A stretch of DNA of 64,000 nt from Vanrija pseudolonga (lineage: Eukaryota > Basidiomycota > Tremellomycetes > Trichosporonales > Trichosporonaceae), in assembly GCF_020906515.1 (NCBI RefSeq), contig NC_085855.1, positions 2,294,001-2,358,000 of the forward strand. Reading direction: 5' to 3'. Below the pieces are notes generated by a model, which worked only from the letters and a program-made list of their open reading frames with translations, was not told the DNA's origin and ran no database searches. The position numbers and the translations under genes are program-made. Shown piece after piece: positions 1 through 9,705 of this stretch. Every line of letters starts with the position of its first letter. Position 1 is the first letter of the stretch.

Positions 1-53
1 ACGTTCTCTTCGCGTACCGCCAAGGCGTCCGCCTCATACTCGACAGCAGACAT
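1..53 (-). CDS. 5' end of an unidentified gene, cut by window edge
   Basis: An ATG on the minus strand at 53 opens a frame that stays open to the left edge and begins MSAVEYEADALAVREEN. The acidic, Ala/Glu-rich start would suit a coiled coil or a soluble protein, but 17 residues do not identify a family. The upstream sequence (54-180) is plausible 5' leader. It could still be a chance ATG; the call rests on the open frame and the protein-like composition only. Confidence 0.35.
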   Translation of the reverse strand, partial: MSAVEYEADALAVREEN

Positions 54-1865
54 GGTGGGTGGGTGCTGTCTGTGTGTGGGCAATGAGTTACGAGGGGGGA
101 GGATGTGTGGGCCAGCTGCTCCGTCCTTAAGAGAGGGCGCGCCGTGCTGCGGAGGACAACGCAGCACACGTCGCTGTGGAGCAGTCGCAGGTTGCCCTCT
201 CGGTGTGTAGTCACTTGAGCGGGCTGAGCTTACCTTACCACCGCCAGGCGGGCGTAAGCAGGCAGCCGAGCGCGCAGTCGACCAGGCCGCGGGTAGACAG
301 GCAGCCAGGGGCTCTGCTTGGGTTTAGTGGCTGGGAGACGTGCATTGCGTGCAATGCGTGCATTGTGTGCATGGTGTGTGTGTCTGTGTGCATCATTGCG
401 TGCATTGTACGTCGCTCCGTTGATCACCGCGCGGGGTCTGCGCCTCACCTCGCATCATCATCATCATCTGCAAAGCCGGCCGATGCAGATGGACGGGTGA
501 GAACCGGTGACGGAGTCGGCGCGGACACGTCGTCGGCCCACCAGGAGGGCGGGGCGGGGGCGAGGGTCAGCAGGTTGAGGGACGGATGAGCAGCTGGTAC
601 AGGGTAAGGCAAGGTTGGCCGTGGTCAATGACGACTGCGCGTGAGAAGGGGGTCAAGAGGGAGTGAGTGAGCACGAGCGAGAGCAGGAGCTGGAGCAGGG
701 AGGGATGCCAGGAAGGAATGAATGGTTGCTGTCGTTGGAATCTCGTAAGCGAGACAATGGTCAGCAGGACGCGTCCCTCGCAGCGACTGCACCTGACTGA
801 CCTGCACCTGATTGATCGCTCTTGGCATGAGAGCCAGTGAGAGTTTGGTCGGGGCGTTATCAGCAGCGACGTCGTATCTCTGCTCGTCAGTGGGTATTGT
901 TCGGGTTAATCAAGATGAACAATGGGACAATGGTGACTGGCTGTTGGCCCGTTGGCGCTCTTCATGCCGACAATGGGCGCAGAGATGGCCATCAACTGAC
1001 TGGCCTCGACGAGCGCCCAGCGTGCCCAGATGCACGTCGAGAAGCAGCAGGACGTCTCGGGCGCCGACAGACAATAGATGCCCAGGCGCAGCGAGAGCCT
1101 CGCCATGGCCGGCCTCGATACTAACCTGTGCATGCTGCATGCATACCGTGCCGCCCTCTGCAGGCCCCAACAGTGCATGCAGCCCACTATGCTCACTCAC
1201 TCTGTCAGCGAGGGACACTATGCCGACGACGGGTCAGCCAGGCACATCGAGCCGATGTTGTTGCGGCCTGCGTCGCCGACACGCGTCATGCTATTTTGCG
1301 AGCGACCGGCGGACTTGTTTCGGCGGCGCGTGCGTGCGTGCGTGCGTGGACGCGCCCGCGCGCGGAGATGGCCGTCAGTGCATGCATGGTTGGGGGAGAG
1401 TTAATGGCGCGGTGCATACGGCCGGCCGGTGGACAGTGGACGGGGACGGGCCTGTCAACGGCGCTGACTGTCGTGGCAGTGCCAGAAATCACCATGGCCT
1501 CGATATCCTCTCCTCTTGCAATGCATATCGCGCACCACCCCATTCCTCGTCTTCGACGTCCTCGACGTCCTCGGCGCCCGCTCAACCCTATCTGCGCCTC
1601 GCGTCGCCTCGCCACGTCGCTCGCTCGCACCACAGTCCACCTCGACTCGCCTCGAGCTCGACGCATCCTCGTCGGTGTCAAACCTACCTGTCCAACCCTA
1701 CCCTGGCCCCTCCCGCTGGAGAGAGACACGAACACGCGAACACGTTCCCAGGCCCACACACGCCTGGGCTCTAGGCGGCCCAGAGACAAGACACGAGTCA
1801 CTCAGTCATACACGGTGAAACATGATGCATGACTACATGATCTACACTGGGTACGCCGGCTCCGC
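54..1865. other. Long intergenic region, no gene supported
   Basis: About 1.8 kb with no convincing gene. The long open frames here (for example 812-1774 on plus) are Arg/Ser/Pro-rich, overlap on both strands and show no domain. Visible structure: imperfect GTGCATTG/GCGTGCAATG repeats at about 341-412, a CAT-repeat tract at about 453-468, and a GTGC run at about 1330-1349. It probably holds the promoter of the gene at 1-53 and the downstream flank of the regulator ending at 1866. Confidence 0.6.
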
Positions 1866-3539
1866 CTATGCGGAGAAGAAGGGGATCTCGATGCCGCACC
1901 CGGAGAGAAAGTCGAGCAGCTCCTGGTCGAGCACAAACTCTTCGGCTGGTGGTGCGTCGTGGGGCCCGGCGGCGGCACTACTACCCGGCACGACGACGGC
2001 TGGCACGCCAGCTGGCGCGACGGGTGCTGCCAAGAACGCGTCATTGGCCACTACCGCCGGTGACACGGCGACGCTGCTCCAGCCCTGCGGGTAGCTTGGC
2101 GTCGGTGTGGGCGCCGCCGGAGGAGGCATGGGCGACGCCTCCAGCGGCAGAGTTGCGACTGCTCTGTACACCGCGTCGGTGAGCACGTTTGCGAGCATAG
2201 CCGTCTCGGGGTATGCTGACGCGCTGCGAACGGCTGCGACCAGCGCCTCGGCCAAGGCCATGTATCGCGCCGCGACGTCGCGCGACGTGACCGCCCCCTC
2301 GACCATGAGCCGCACGAGAAACAGCACAAACGCCGCGAGCTGGTCGCGCACTGCGCGCGGCGAGAGCTGCAGCAGCTGCCGGTCGGCAATGGTGCGCGCG
2401 AGCACCGCCATGCGCTCTGTTGCGCGCAGCGCCGCCTCGTCGACCGCGGCGACCGTCACGCGCGGCAGCACGCCAGCATAGTCCTTGACTGCGATCCAGC
2501 AGACGAGGAACATCCAGTTGTACGTCGAGACGAGGTACGTCGCGTGCGGGGAGTGGTCCAGCGCCGAGACGTGCAGCTTTGTGTCGAGGCGCTCGAGCTC
2601 GCCGAGCGCTGCGTCGACGTCGACGGCTTTCAGGCCCTCGGTCTTGGCGCGCGCTGACAGCAGCGTCGCGCAGATCTTGCGCGCGACGCGCGCGATGGCA
2701 AAGTGGATGTCGATGTCCGCCCCGGGGGGCAGCGGCCAGCCGACGTTGGTGTCAACGAGGCGGAAGCTCGTGCTGGCTGAACTCGAGCGGATGGCGTCAA
2801 ACTTCCACAGCGTCCAGAAGAGCGTCTGCCGGCGCGCGTACTCTGGGTGACTCGGCGCGGGGGGGACATGGAGCTTGTGGTACAGTGCCAGGTCGATTGC
2901 GAAGCCGCGGCCAAGGGGGTCGAGGCGGAGGGGGTGCGCCTGGCGGGGCTTGGCGACGCGCTCCGCGAGCAGGTTGACGGCTTCGACCGCGTCGATGCCG
3001 CCGCGGGCGAGCACGTCCTCGTCGGTCGTGAGCTCGACGCAGCGCGCGTATATCGCGCCGGAGAGGTGCGCGTGGGACGACAGCGGCGCGCCGAGCGCCG
3101 CGACGGCGAGCGCGAGCAGCTCTGAGACGGCCGGCACGCTCTCGGCCGGCGGGAGGCCAGCGACCTCGTACAGGAGCACCGCGACGCGCTGCGTGAACAC
3201 GCGCTCGCTCATGGACAGGTGGTACGTCTGTCCGATGGAGCGGAAGAACGTGCCGATGGCGTCGTCGAGCGCGGGGCGCGTGAGGCCGGGCACGGAGAGG
3301 AGGCATGCGTGCGGCGACGCGGGGGTGGCAGGCGCGGGCGACGCAAACGTCGCGGCGAAGCGCGCAGTCGAGGGGCTCAGTAGCGGCGGCGGGGTCGGCG
3401 TGCCCTCTGGCGTGGAGTGCGGCGAGTCCCCGTCCCCGTGGTGGTGCTGCTGCAGCAGCGTCATGATGCGCTTGCCCCGCTTGTGGGTGCCCGGAGGGCG
3501 GGGCAGCCCGGGGTCCGCATCCTTGCGCTTCGGGGGCAT
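1866..3539 (-). CDS. Fungal transcription-factor-like protein without a zinc cluster
   Basis: A single-exon 557-residue protein paralogous to the next gene (3910-5835). The two align through the regulatory middle region typical of fungal Zn2Cys6 factors: both have LxGLTRxALD, an alpha-helical body with LLxLAVAxxGAP, a QTLFWT motif, and a similar C-terminus (LxxxLxxCGxxxP). Unlike its neighbour, no CX2CX6C zinc cluster precedes this body. The N-terminus instead is short and basic (KRKDADPG..., HKRGKR), which could be a nuclear localisation signal. I found no upstream exon with a cysteine cluster in 3540-3850. It may act as a partner or antagonist of the neighbouring factor (inference). An unseen distant first exon remains possible. 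Confidence 0.8.
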   Translation of the reverse strand: MPPKRKDADPGLPRPPGTHKRGKRIMTLLQQHHHGDGDSPHSTPEGTPTPPPLLSPSTARFAATFASPAPATPASPHACLLSVPGLTRPALDDAIGTFFRSIGQTYHLSMSERVFTQRVAVLLYEVAGLPPAESVPAVSELLALAVAALGAPLSSHAHLSGAIYARCVELTTDEDVLARGGIDAVEAVNLLAERVAKPRQAHPLRLDPLGRGFAIDLALYHKLHVPPAPSHPEYARRQTLFWTLWKFDAIRSSSASTSFRLVDTNVGWPLPPGADIDIHFAIARVARKICATLLSARAKTEGLKAVDVDAALGELERLDTKLHVSALDHSPHATYLVSTYNWMFLVCWIAVKDYAGVLPRVTVAAVDEAALRATERMAVLARTIADRQLLQLSPRAVRDQLAAFVLFLVRLMVEGAVTSRDVAARYMALAEALVAAVRSASAYPETAMLANVLTDAVYRAVATLPLEASPMPPPAAPTPTPSYPQGWSSVAVSPAVVANDAFLAAPVAPAGVPAVVVPGSSAAAGPHDAPPAEEFVLDQELLDFLSGCGIEIPFFSA

Positions 3540-3909
3540 GCCGGCGGCATGCGTGGGGGCGGCGGGCGGGGGCGAAGCGCGGAGAGTGTGAGAGGCTGCA
3601 GCGTTATCTCGTCATGCCGGCGGCGACGGTGAGCGTGAGATGATGGTTGGGTAGACGGCGTTGTTCAGCGTGAGATGAGTAAGGTGTGATGGATGCCGAG
3701 TGGTGCGATGGGGGTGCGGCGAAAACAACTCCTCGGCCATGCCGAGAGCACCTCGTCGTCGTCCGAGGTGAGTGACTCCGGTGGCTCCGCTCAAACACCG
3801 CCGCCGCGATTCCGCAGCCACAACTAAGGGATGATGGATACGATACCAAGGTGGCTAGGACGGCTCTTCTAGAAATGCTACAACAGAACTTTGCTCGCTC
3901 GCTCGGCGC
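3540..3909. other. Intergenic region between tandem regulators
   Basis: Holds the 5' flank of the regulator starting at 3539 and the 3' end of the one stopping at 3910. The short minus-strand open frames (for example 3604-3849) show no cysteine cluster that could be a missing first exon. Nothing else is evident. Confidence 0.5.
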
Positions 3910-5835
3910 TCAGTTCGGCGCGATAGGCAAGCCAAACCCGCACTCTTTGAGCGTAAAGACCAAGTCGGCCCAATCGAGCGGGTGGCCTTCAAGCCCAGTC
4001 TCAGGGTCGAAGGGTACGTTGCTGTACGCTGCCCACCCGCCCGGGGTGGGGATACTCGCAGGCGAAGTGGACGAGAACAGGGCACTAAGAGGCGCAGATG
4101 CAATGGCGGCGCCAAGCACTGCTGCTGGTTGTTCTGGCAGGATGTGTGGCGAAGAAACATCTTCGCCTTCTGCGGCGCCGCCGACAGCGCTTGGCAGTGG
4201 CGTCGGGGCAATCTCGGCGGGCAGGCTCTCGCCCTGCAGCGCAGGCAGGCCGCGCTCCGCGACCCGCGTTGCGTCGGTTGTCTGTACCCCGCTCGCATGG
4301 TACAGCGCCATGCGGAGCGTGTCGGCCAGTGCTATTGAATCCGGGTACGCTGTCGCGCCGCGTATACCGCGGTTGAGCGTCTCGGCGAGGGCAAAGTATT
4401 TTGATGACTCAGCGACGCTCGGCTTGTCGATGGCTTTGAATGCGCGCACGAGGAAGAGGGTGAAGCTCGCCATGTGGTTGCGGATACTTCTTGGCGCGTG
4501 CACGTGCAGTGCGTACTGGGTGCACATCTCGGCGAGGCGCGCCATGACCTCGCACGCGGCCATGGTCGCTGCTTCTACGGCGGCGCGGACGGCCGGGCTG
4601 ATTTGCCCCGGATGTCGCTCCTCATTCTCCTGCACCGCGACCCACACGACGACGTGCAGCCACTTGCTCATGCTGAGCAGGAAGAGCTGCTCGACGGCGG
4701 TGAGAGGCCGGTACGCATGGCTCGGAGTGGCCGGCGACGGCCCGTCACCTGTGCACGCTTCCTCGATCGTCGCGATGGACACGGTGAGCTTTGGCCCGAG
4801 CGCTGAGAGCTCGGCCAGCGTGGCTTGCACCTCGTCGTCGCCAAACCCGGCGCCCTTGGCCCTGGCACTGAGGTGCACCTCGCATATCCGCCGGGTGTTG
4901 AGCGTGAGCGTCGCGTACGGGAACGCTTCCGACTCGACGAGCTTGGGCCACGCGTGGTCCTCGTCGACGATGCGGTAGCATGTGTGCGCGGAGGCCGAGC
5001 GTATCGCGTCGTGGATGTACACTGTCCAAAACAGCGTCTGGCGGCGCATGTGGTCCGGCGAGTCGGGTAGCGGGATATGCAGCTTGTGGTAGAACATGAG
5101 GTCGACGACCGTGCCCTTGCCGAGCGGGTCGAGCGTGGTCGGGCTCGCACGCGTGCCGCTCGCAGCGTGCCGCGAGCGGACGTACAGCTCAGAGAGGAGC
5201 AGGACGGCGTCGATGGCGTCGAGGGCCGACGCGGCCGACAGCAGGGACTTCTGCGCGAGGATCATCCGGCAGTGGTTGTACAGCGGCTCGGCGAGCGCCG
5301 CATAGCTGTGCGAGAAGGGCGCGCCGCAGCACGCTACCGCCAAGATAAGCAGCTTGCTCGCTGCCGGCGTGTCACCGAGCTCGGGGGGCACGGGGAGCCC
5401 TGCAGCGTGGTACAGCGCCACCTGCGCACGGGGGAGGAACACGTCCTGCGGGAGCGAGGGGCGGAACACGCGCCCAACAGTCGAGAAGAAGGCCTCGAGG
5501 CACCCGTCGAGCGCGGCGCGCGTCAGGCCCTGCACGCCGAGCAGGCGCGATCGCGGCCCAGCGGCAGTGGGCCTGGGCGGTGGGTGTGCTGGCGTGCTTA
5601 TCGAGCTTGATGACGGCTGGCGCGAGGGCCCTGCTGGTGGTGGCGGGGGTGCAGCAGCTGCTGGGGGCTTGCGCACGCCGGCGGCTGGCGCGATGGAGCC
5701 GGGCGAGGTACGCCGCTTGCGCGTTCGCGCAGTGACCGTGCACTGGATGTCTAGCGAGGTGCAGAAGGCGCACCGCGCGCCTTGTTCCACGCACTTGACC
5801 TTGCGGAGCCTGCAGGCGTCGCATGCTGCGCGCAT
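3910..5835 (-). CDS. Zn2Cys6 fungal transcription factor
   Basis: A 641-residue single-exon regulator. The start is ATG 5835, giving MRAACDACRLRKVKC, so the zinc cluster starts almost at residue 1; the frame stays open further upstream but that extension is not conserved-looking. The cluster is C-X2-C-X6-C-X6-C-X2-C-X6-C (residues about 5-32), followed by a basic linker (TARTRKRR) and a Pro/Ala/Ser-rich spacer. The body matches the fungal-specific regulatory middle homology region, with QTLFWT near the centre. Expected role: nuclear, binds CGG-type half sites as a dimer. It lies head-to-tail with a paralogue lacking the cluster (1866-3539). Targets cannot be told from sequence; an E-box lies about 100 bp upstream. 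Confidence 0.9.
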   Translation of the reverse strand: MRAACDACRLRKVKCVEQGARCAFCTSLDIQCTVTARTRKRRTSPGSIAPAAGVRKPPAAAAPPPPPAGPSRQPSSSSISTPAHPPPRPTAAGPRSRLLGVQGLTRAALDGCLEAFFSTVGRVFRPSLPQDVFLPRAQVALYHAAGLPVPPELGDTPAASKLLILAVACCGAPFSHSYAALAEPLYNHCRMILAQKSLLSAASALDAIDAVLLLSELYVRSRHAASGTRASPTTLDPLGKGTVVDLMFYHKLHIPLPDSPDHMRRQTLFWTVYIHDAIRSASAHTCYRIVDEDHAWPKLVESEAFPYATLTLNTRRICEVHLSARAKGAGFGDDEVQATLAELSALGPKLTVSIATIEEACTGDGPSPATPSHAYRPLTAVEQLFLLSMSKWLHVVVWVAVQENEERHPGQISPAVRAAVEAATMAACEVMARLAEMCTQYALHVHAPRSIRNHMASFTLFLVRAFKAIDKPSVAESSKYFALAETLNRGIRGATAYPDSIALADTLRMALYHASGVQTTDATRVAERGLPALQGESLPAEIAPTPLPSAVGGAAEGEDVSSPHILPEQPAAVLGAAIASAPLSALFSSTSPASIPTPGGWAAYSNVPFDPETGLEGHPLDWADLVFTLKECGFGLPIAPN

Positions 5836-5931
5836 TGTCGAGAGTTTGAGGTGGGCAAGAGAGATGAGATGAGTGTGATGGAGACGAGGAGAAATCCGAA
5901 CATTACCTTGTTGTGACCCGATCTTGGCGAT

Positions 5932-5937
5932 CACGTG
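5932..5937. promoter_or_regulatory. E-box CACGTG upstream of Zn2Cys6 gene
   Basis: A palindromic CACGTG inside TCACGTGA, about 97 bp upstream of ATG 5835. In fungi this core is bound by bHLH factors such as Pho4/Cbf1 types. Function here is inferred from the motif and position only. Confidence 0.35.
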
Positions 5938-5947
5938 ACTTTTTACT

Positions 5948-5982
5948 CCGACGCCGAGTCCGACGCCGACGCCGACGCCGAG
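5948..5982. repeat. CCGACG hexanucleotide microsatellite
   Basis: Nearly six tandem CCGACG/CCGAGT units immediately beyond the E-box, non-coding as far as I can see. Confidence 0.7.
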
Positions 5983-6220
5983 ATGGCCGTGCGGCGCGAC
6001 GCCACGCCGAGGTGCACAGACGCCGTGATGCGGCTTCTGCTGTTCATGGACGGATCACGCCACGGCATGCCTCCCTGATGATTGCATATCACACGCGCAG
6101 CATCCTAGCTTTCTACTGTAAAGCAGGAGCGAGCGGAGGCAGGCCGCGACGACGCCGCAGCGACGGCGGCCACCAGTCGGCAAGGTGCCACTTGTCGATG
6201 CTCACCGAGCCACTGCCATG

Positions 6221-7021
6221 TCAGCCCCCCTGCGTGTGGGTACAAGTCGCACACACGTACATGACGAACGGTCCCAGTTTCCCGCGCTGCTCCATCTCAA
6301 ACTCGAGCGCCTGCGCGCTCTCCTCGTGGCAGAACCGCACGTGTGCAACCCATTCGACGCCGCCACCCTCGTCGTCGTCTTCGTCGTCGTCCTCGCCGTC
6401 CTCGCCGCGCACGCTCACGCTGACCCCCTCGATGGGCCCAAACTGAATCAACTCATCATACAGCGCCCCAGCGCTCGGCGCGAGCCCGTCCACGGCCATC
6501 CCGTGGAGATCGCGACCCGGCGACGCATCGCCAAAGCTCGGCTCGGGGTCGCCTGGGGCGACGACCCCTGCAGCCCAGTAGTCGCCGACCTGAAGGCGCT
6601 TCAGACCGTCTTGCCACGTCGCGAGCACCTTCCACACCTGAGCTATCGTGTCGTACAGGAGCGTTTCTGGTGTCAGCGGGGCGCGGGCTCGCGCGCGTGC
6701 CTACCAGTGGAATAGTAGCTCGAGGCGTGCTCGCACCCGGGCAGCAGGGCCGGCTGGAACCCGTCTACGCTCATCACCTCGAGGAGGTAGGTGTGGTCGG
6801 CTTGGGTGTAAGCTGCTGCGACAGGGAGGATGCAACCCACGCTCGACCCAGTATCGCCCCACCTGGTACAGGTACAGCTTGGGCTCGGTCTGCCGGTGTC
6901 AGGGAGGGGTCTCGGGCCGACCGACACCAACCACGACCCAGGCGATTGGCGCGAATCCTGCGTCGATGTCGGCCTGGCGGTCGCTGTCTGACATTGAGAA
7001 ACGGGGGGCAGGGGACGACAT
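6221..7021 (-). CDS. RRM-like lineage-specific protein, copy A
   Basis: Four exons on minus: 6932-7021, 6841-6889, 6705-6800, 6221-6666, giving 226 residues. Exon 1 encodes the family start (PRFSMSDSDRQADIDAG), exon 2 a YLYQVGRYW core, exon 3 VMSVDGFQPALLPGCEH, and exon 4 a C-terminal domain. Exon 4 looks like a divergent RNA-recognition motif: LHGMAVDGL (strand 1), AGALYDELIQFGPIEG (helix 1/strand 2), VAHVRFCHEESAQALEF (strand 3/helix 2). A run of Asp/Glu (EDGEDDDEDDDEGGG) sits in the loop between, unlike copies B and C. Last gene of the array read from 11686 leftwards. I do not recognise the full-length family; the RRM fold is inferred from pattern. Confidence 0.85.
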
Positions 7022-7345
7022 GATGGCAGTGGGATGAGTGACAAAGCAGCTGACTCGTCGTCCGTAACATGTGTGTGGCATTTTGGCCGTTTGCCCTGCG
7101 TGCCACGACATTGAAACCTGTTGCACCTCGTTTGAGACAACGCCGGAAGCGTGCATACATGTGTCGTTCTATGAGATGTGACGGGGTTCACACACAGTCA
7201 TCCTGTGGCCTCGGGGTCGCAAGCCTGTTTGAACTTCTTGTAGTGAGGGCGAGGGGAGAGGGAGGGCACGACTGCGGAGCAGCGAGGGTGGCCACAGGTC
7301 ACGAGGATACCAGAACTCGTTGATACAGACCTTGCTCCTGCGACG
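7022..7345. other. Intergenic between RRM-like copies A and B
   Basis: Holds the 5' flank of copy A, which is clearly homologous to the 5' flank of copy B (see 7071-7140), and the 3' flank of copy B. No gene seen. Confidence 0.5.
7071..7140 (-). promoter_or_regulatory. Duplicated upstream block of RRM-like copy A
   Basis: The 18-base block GTGTGTGGCATTTTGGCC (7071-7088) recurs exactly at 8147-8164 upstream of copy B, and TTTGAGACAA (7131-7140) recurs at 8217-8226 and, upstream of copy C, at 10539-10548. The stretch between is also alignable between A and B. It is either a recent segmental duplication or a conserved promoter; on the coding strand the shared element reads TTGTCTCAAA. Confidence 0.55.
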
Positions 7346-8097
7346 TCAGCGTCTGGCAGTATGCACGCACACGAACACGTTGAAGGGGCCCAGCATCCCG
7401 CCTCGCGCATACTCGAACTCGAGCGCCTGGCCGGCTTCCTCGGCGCAGAAGGCGACGCGTGCGAGCCAAGTGTCGGGCTCCCGGCCGGGCGTGACGAAGA
7501 GCTCCTCGATCATGCCAAAGCGAATCAGCTCGTCATACAGTGCGCCTGCGGTCGGTGGAACGCCGTCCACTATCGGGCCGTGGAGGTCACGCCTCGGCGC
7601 TGCGTATCCCAACGGCGGCGGGAAGGTGCCCGGGGCGACGGTGGACGCGGTCCAGAAGTCGTAGAGCCATTCTTGTCCGTCCTGCCACGTAGCAAGCGCC
7701 TTGGCCGCCTGCTCGACCGTTTCGTACTCGATAATGTCTGCGGCAGCTTCAGACGGGTATGCTCACACACCATGACCTACCGGTGCAGACGTACGACTGT
7801 GGATGTTCGCATCCCGGGAGCACCGTGGGGCGGAGACCGTCCACCTTCATCACCTCTCGCACAATCTCGTGCTCGTCTTGAACGTCAGCTAGGATACAGG
7901 TGCTCACTCACTCTCGGCCCACTCTCCCATCACGCCATAGAGGTACACGCGGTTCGAGGTCTACGAGGCGAGGTCAACTTGGAACTGGTGTCGTTACGAA
8001 CCACAATCAGCCGATTGAGAGGGTCGTATCCCGCGTCAAGGTCGGCCTGGCGGTCCGCCGGTGACATGGAGAAGCGTGGAGGGCTTGAAGACGACAT
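7346..8097 (-). CDS. RRM-like lineage-specific protein, copy B
   Basis: Four exons on minus: 8002-8097, 7912-7960, 7781-7876, 7346-7737, giving 210 residues. Introns are 41, 35 and 43 nt at exactly the positions used by copies A and C. The start MSSSSPPRFSMSPADRQ is the family N-terminus; exon 2 reads TSNRVYLYGVMGEWAE; exon 3 VMKVDGLRPTVLPGCEH. The RRM-like domain spans about residues 131-203 (LHGPIVDGVP, LYDELIRFGMIEELFV, WLARVAFCAEEAGQALEF). No acidic loop. It lies directly downstream of an HNH-like gene (8269-9131) with about 170 bp between, as copy C lies downstream of the second HNH-like gene. Function unknown; an RNA- or protein-binding role is inference. Confidence 0.87.
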
Positions 8098-8146
8098 GAT
8101 GGTAGTGGGATGAGTGGCAACCCTGTTGACGAGTCGTTCGTAACAG

Positions 8147-8226
8147 GTGTGTGGCATTTTGGCCATTTGGCGACAACCACAGCCCCGCCATGACATTTGA
8201 ACAGGTTTCACCGCTGTTTGAGACAA
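8147..8226 (-). promoter_or_regulatory. Duplicated upstream block of RRM-like copy B
   Basis: Counterpart of 7071-7140: carries the same 18-base block at 8147-8164 and TTTGAGACAA at 8217-8226, 50-130 bp upstream of ATG 8097. It lies in the short gap behind the HNH-like gene. Confidence 0.55.
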
Positions 8227-8268
8227 CACCGGACGCATGAAACTGCAGTACGATGCGCCGGCGGCCAC

Positions 8269-9131
8269 CTACTGCAATGTCAGATAAGAACTCGTAGCAC
8301 TCTCACCTCATTCTCCGGCCCCGCCCCAAACCTGTACAGCAAATTCGCCATGCACAGCCATACGAAGGCACGACGGCTGGGCGCAGTGTTGGGGTCCGGC
8401 CACGTTTGGCTGAGCGAGATGGACCGAGTGTGGTGGGGCTGGATGCAGTGGTGACCGGCGGTGAGAACCAGCAGGTCGAGCTGGTCACCGTTCACCACCA
8501 GGCAAATCTTTTGGCGGTCGAGATTGTTGTGGACCAGAATGTCGCACAAGAATCCAGCCTCGACACTGAACTCGGTGATGCCCAGCATCTCGTATTCGTT
8601 GTCTAAGTGACGTGGCACAATATGCGCGGCCTCAGCATCCTCATACGAAGTGCCGGTGATGGGGCACCGGCCGTCCCTCTCGATCAAGTCATTCCGAAAT
8701 TTGCGCTGGCCTGCGCTGGAGCGAGGAGCTGCCGGCGCCTGATCCTCCGAACATTTGTCCTTCGACTTCGGCGCCAACAGTTTACGAAACGGCTTAGGCA
8801 CGACTGTGAGGGGGATGCCACGCCTCGTGGCAGTCACCCGCACATGGGCGACCGAGAGGATGGTGGCCAGGTCGGGGGGTGACAGGGTGAACCTCAGTTC
8901 TGGGTCCATGGGCTCAACGTCCGGATGCTGGGAACATGAGCGTGCAATGAGGTCGAGCAACAACAGTGGCTCTCGGTACCCCTTGAGCAACTCGATCGGA
9001 ACATAGGCGAGAATTGTGCCACGGGTTCCCACTACCAGAAGGGTTGGACCAGCCCACCAGTGAACAGCGAGGCGCGAGCTGCGGTCCTGTGGCGGCGTGA
9101 AGGTTGCAAGCAGCGATGTAGGTGCGGACAT
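8269..9131 (-). CDS. HNH-like (HNH_2 type) nuclease-fold protein, copy 1
   Basis: About 275 residues. Start ATG 9131 (MSAPTSLLATFTPPQ) chosen because it aligns with the start of the second copy at 11686. The C-terminal half resembles the fungal HNH_2 domain: RDGRCPITG (C156), DAEAAHIVP (H170), then AGFLCDILVHNNLDRQ (H201). The Asn expected before the second His is Ala192. The N-terminal half (WW...YVPIELLKGYREPLLLLD, FTLSPPDLATIL) is shared only with copy 2. A canonical 35-nt intron (8272-8306) lies just before the end: spliced, the stop TAG is 8269-8271; unspliced, the frame ends at 8280 with eight extra residues (283 in all). DNA cleavage is doubtful given the altered motif. Confidence 0.85.
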
Positions 9132-9705
9132 GACAGATGGAGTTGATGAGGAGACAATGAGCACAGTTAGATAGAGGGAAGGAGATCATCCTCGACATCA
9201 CCCCAACCCCCCGTATCCCCAACCCCCTTCCATCTTGCCTCCCTTCTCGTCGCGCCCCTCGCGGCGACCTGACACGCTGACGCTGATCGCCATGCACGTA
9301 ACGTTCAACGAAGCCGCCCTCGAGATTGACGTGTGAATACCCAAGCTCAAGGTACAGTTGCTGCCCGCTGATGTTGCCCCGCGACCAGCCTTGCACTCCG
9401 AGCCCACTTGACAAGTAGGATGAAGTGGCATCACAGAGTAAACAAACCACTCTAATTGACCTGCTTGGTTGATGCCTCTGTTTCCGAGGCGGCCTCTGGG
9501 ATGGGTACCGGCGCACCCATCACCTCCACACTATCATATACCGGGGTCTGCAGAACGACCGTCATGGACGGCGAGGGGGATCGACCTGCAGCCTCTCGAC
9601 GACGGTGCAGAGAAGGTGGCCAAAGGAAGGGAGGAAAGTTGAACTCGTCAATGGTTACCGAGTTGCTGCTCAAGTCAGCTCTGCTACTCATAGTTGGCGT
9701 GCTTT
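9132..9705. other. Intergenic with an unresolved minus-strand frame
   Basis: 574 bp between the HNH-like copy 1 and RRM-like copy C. A minus-strand open frame at 9452-9691 (starting MSSRADLSSNSVTIDEF) begins only 15 bp past the stop of copy C, and a second frame around 9240-9430 contains protein-like text (GWSRGNISGQQLYLELGYS). I could not join them by splice sites in a consistent phase. It may be a decayed gene or chance. Confidence 0.4.

Larger units (their letters stand above)
5836..6220. other. Intergenic: regulator promoter and end of RRM-like copy A
   Basis: Upstream region of the Zn2Cys6 gene. It contains a CACGTG E-box at 5932-5937 and a CCGACG hexamer repeat at 5948-5982. No gene seen. 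Confidence 0.5.

Noticed and set aside
812-1774. Plus-strand 320-codon open frame in the first intergenic region
   Set aside because: Low-complexity Arg/Ser/Pro/Cys text, overlapped by other frames on both strands, with no motif and no splice support.
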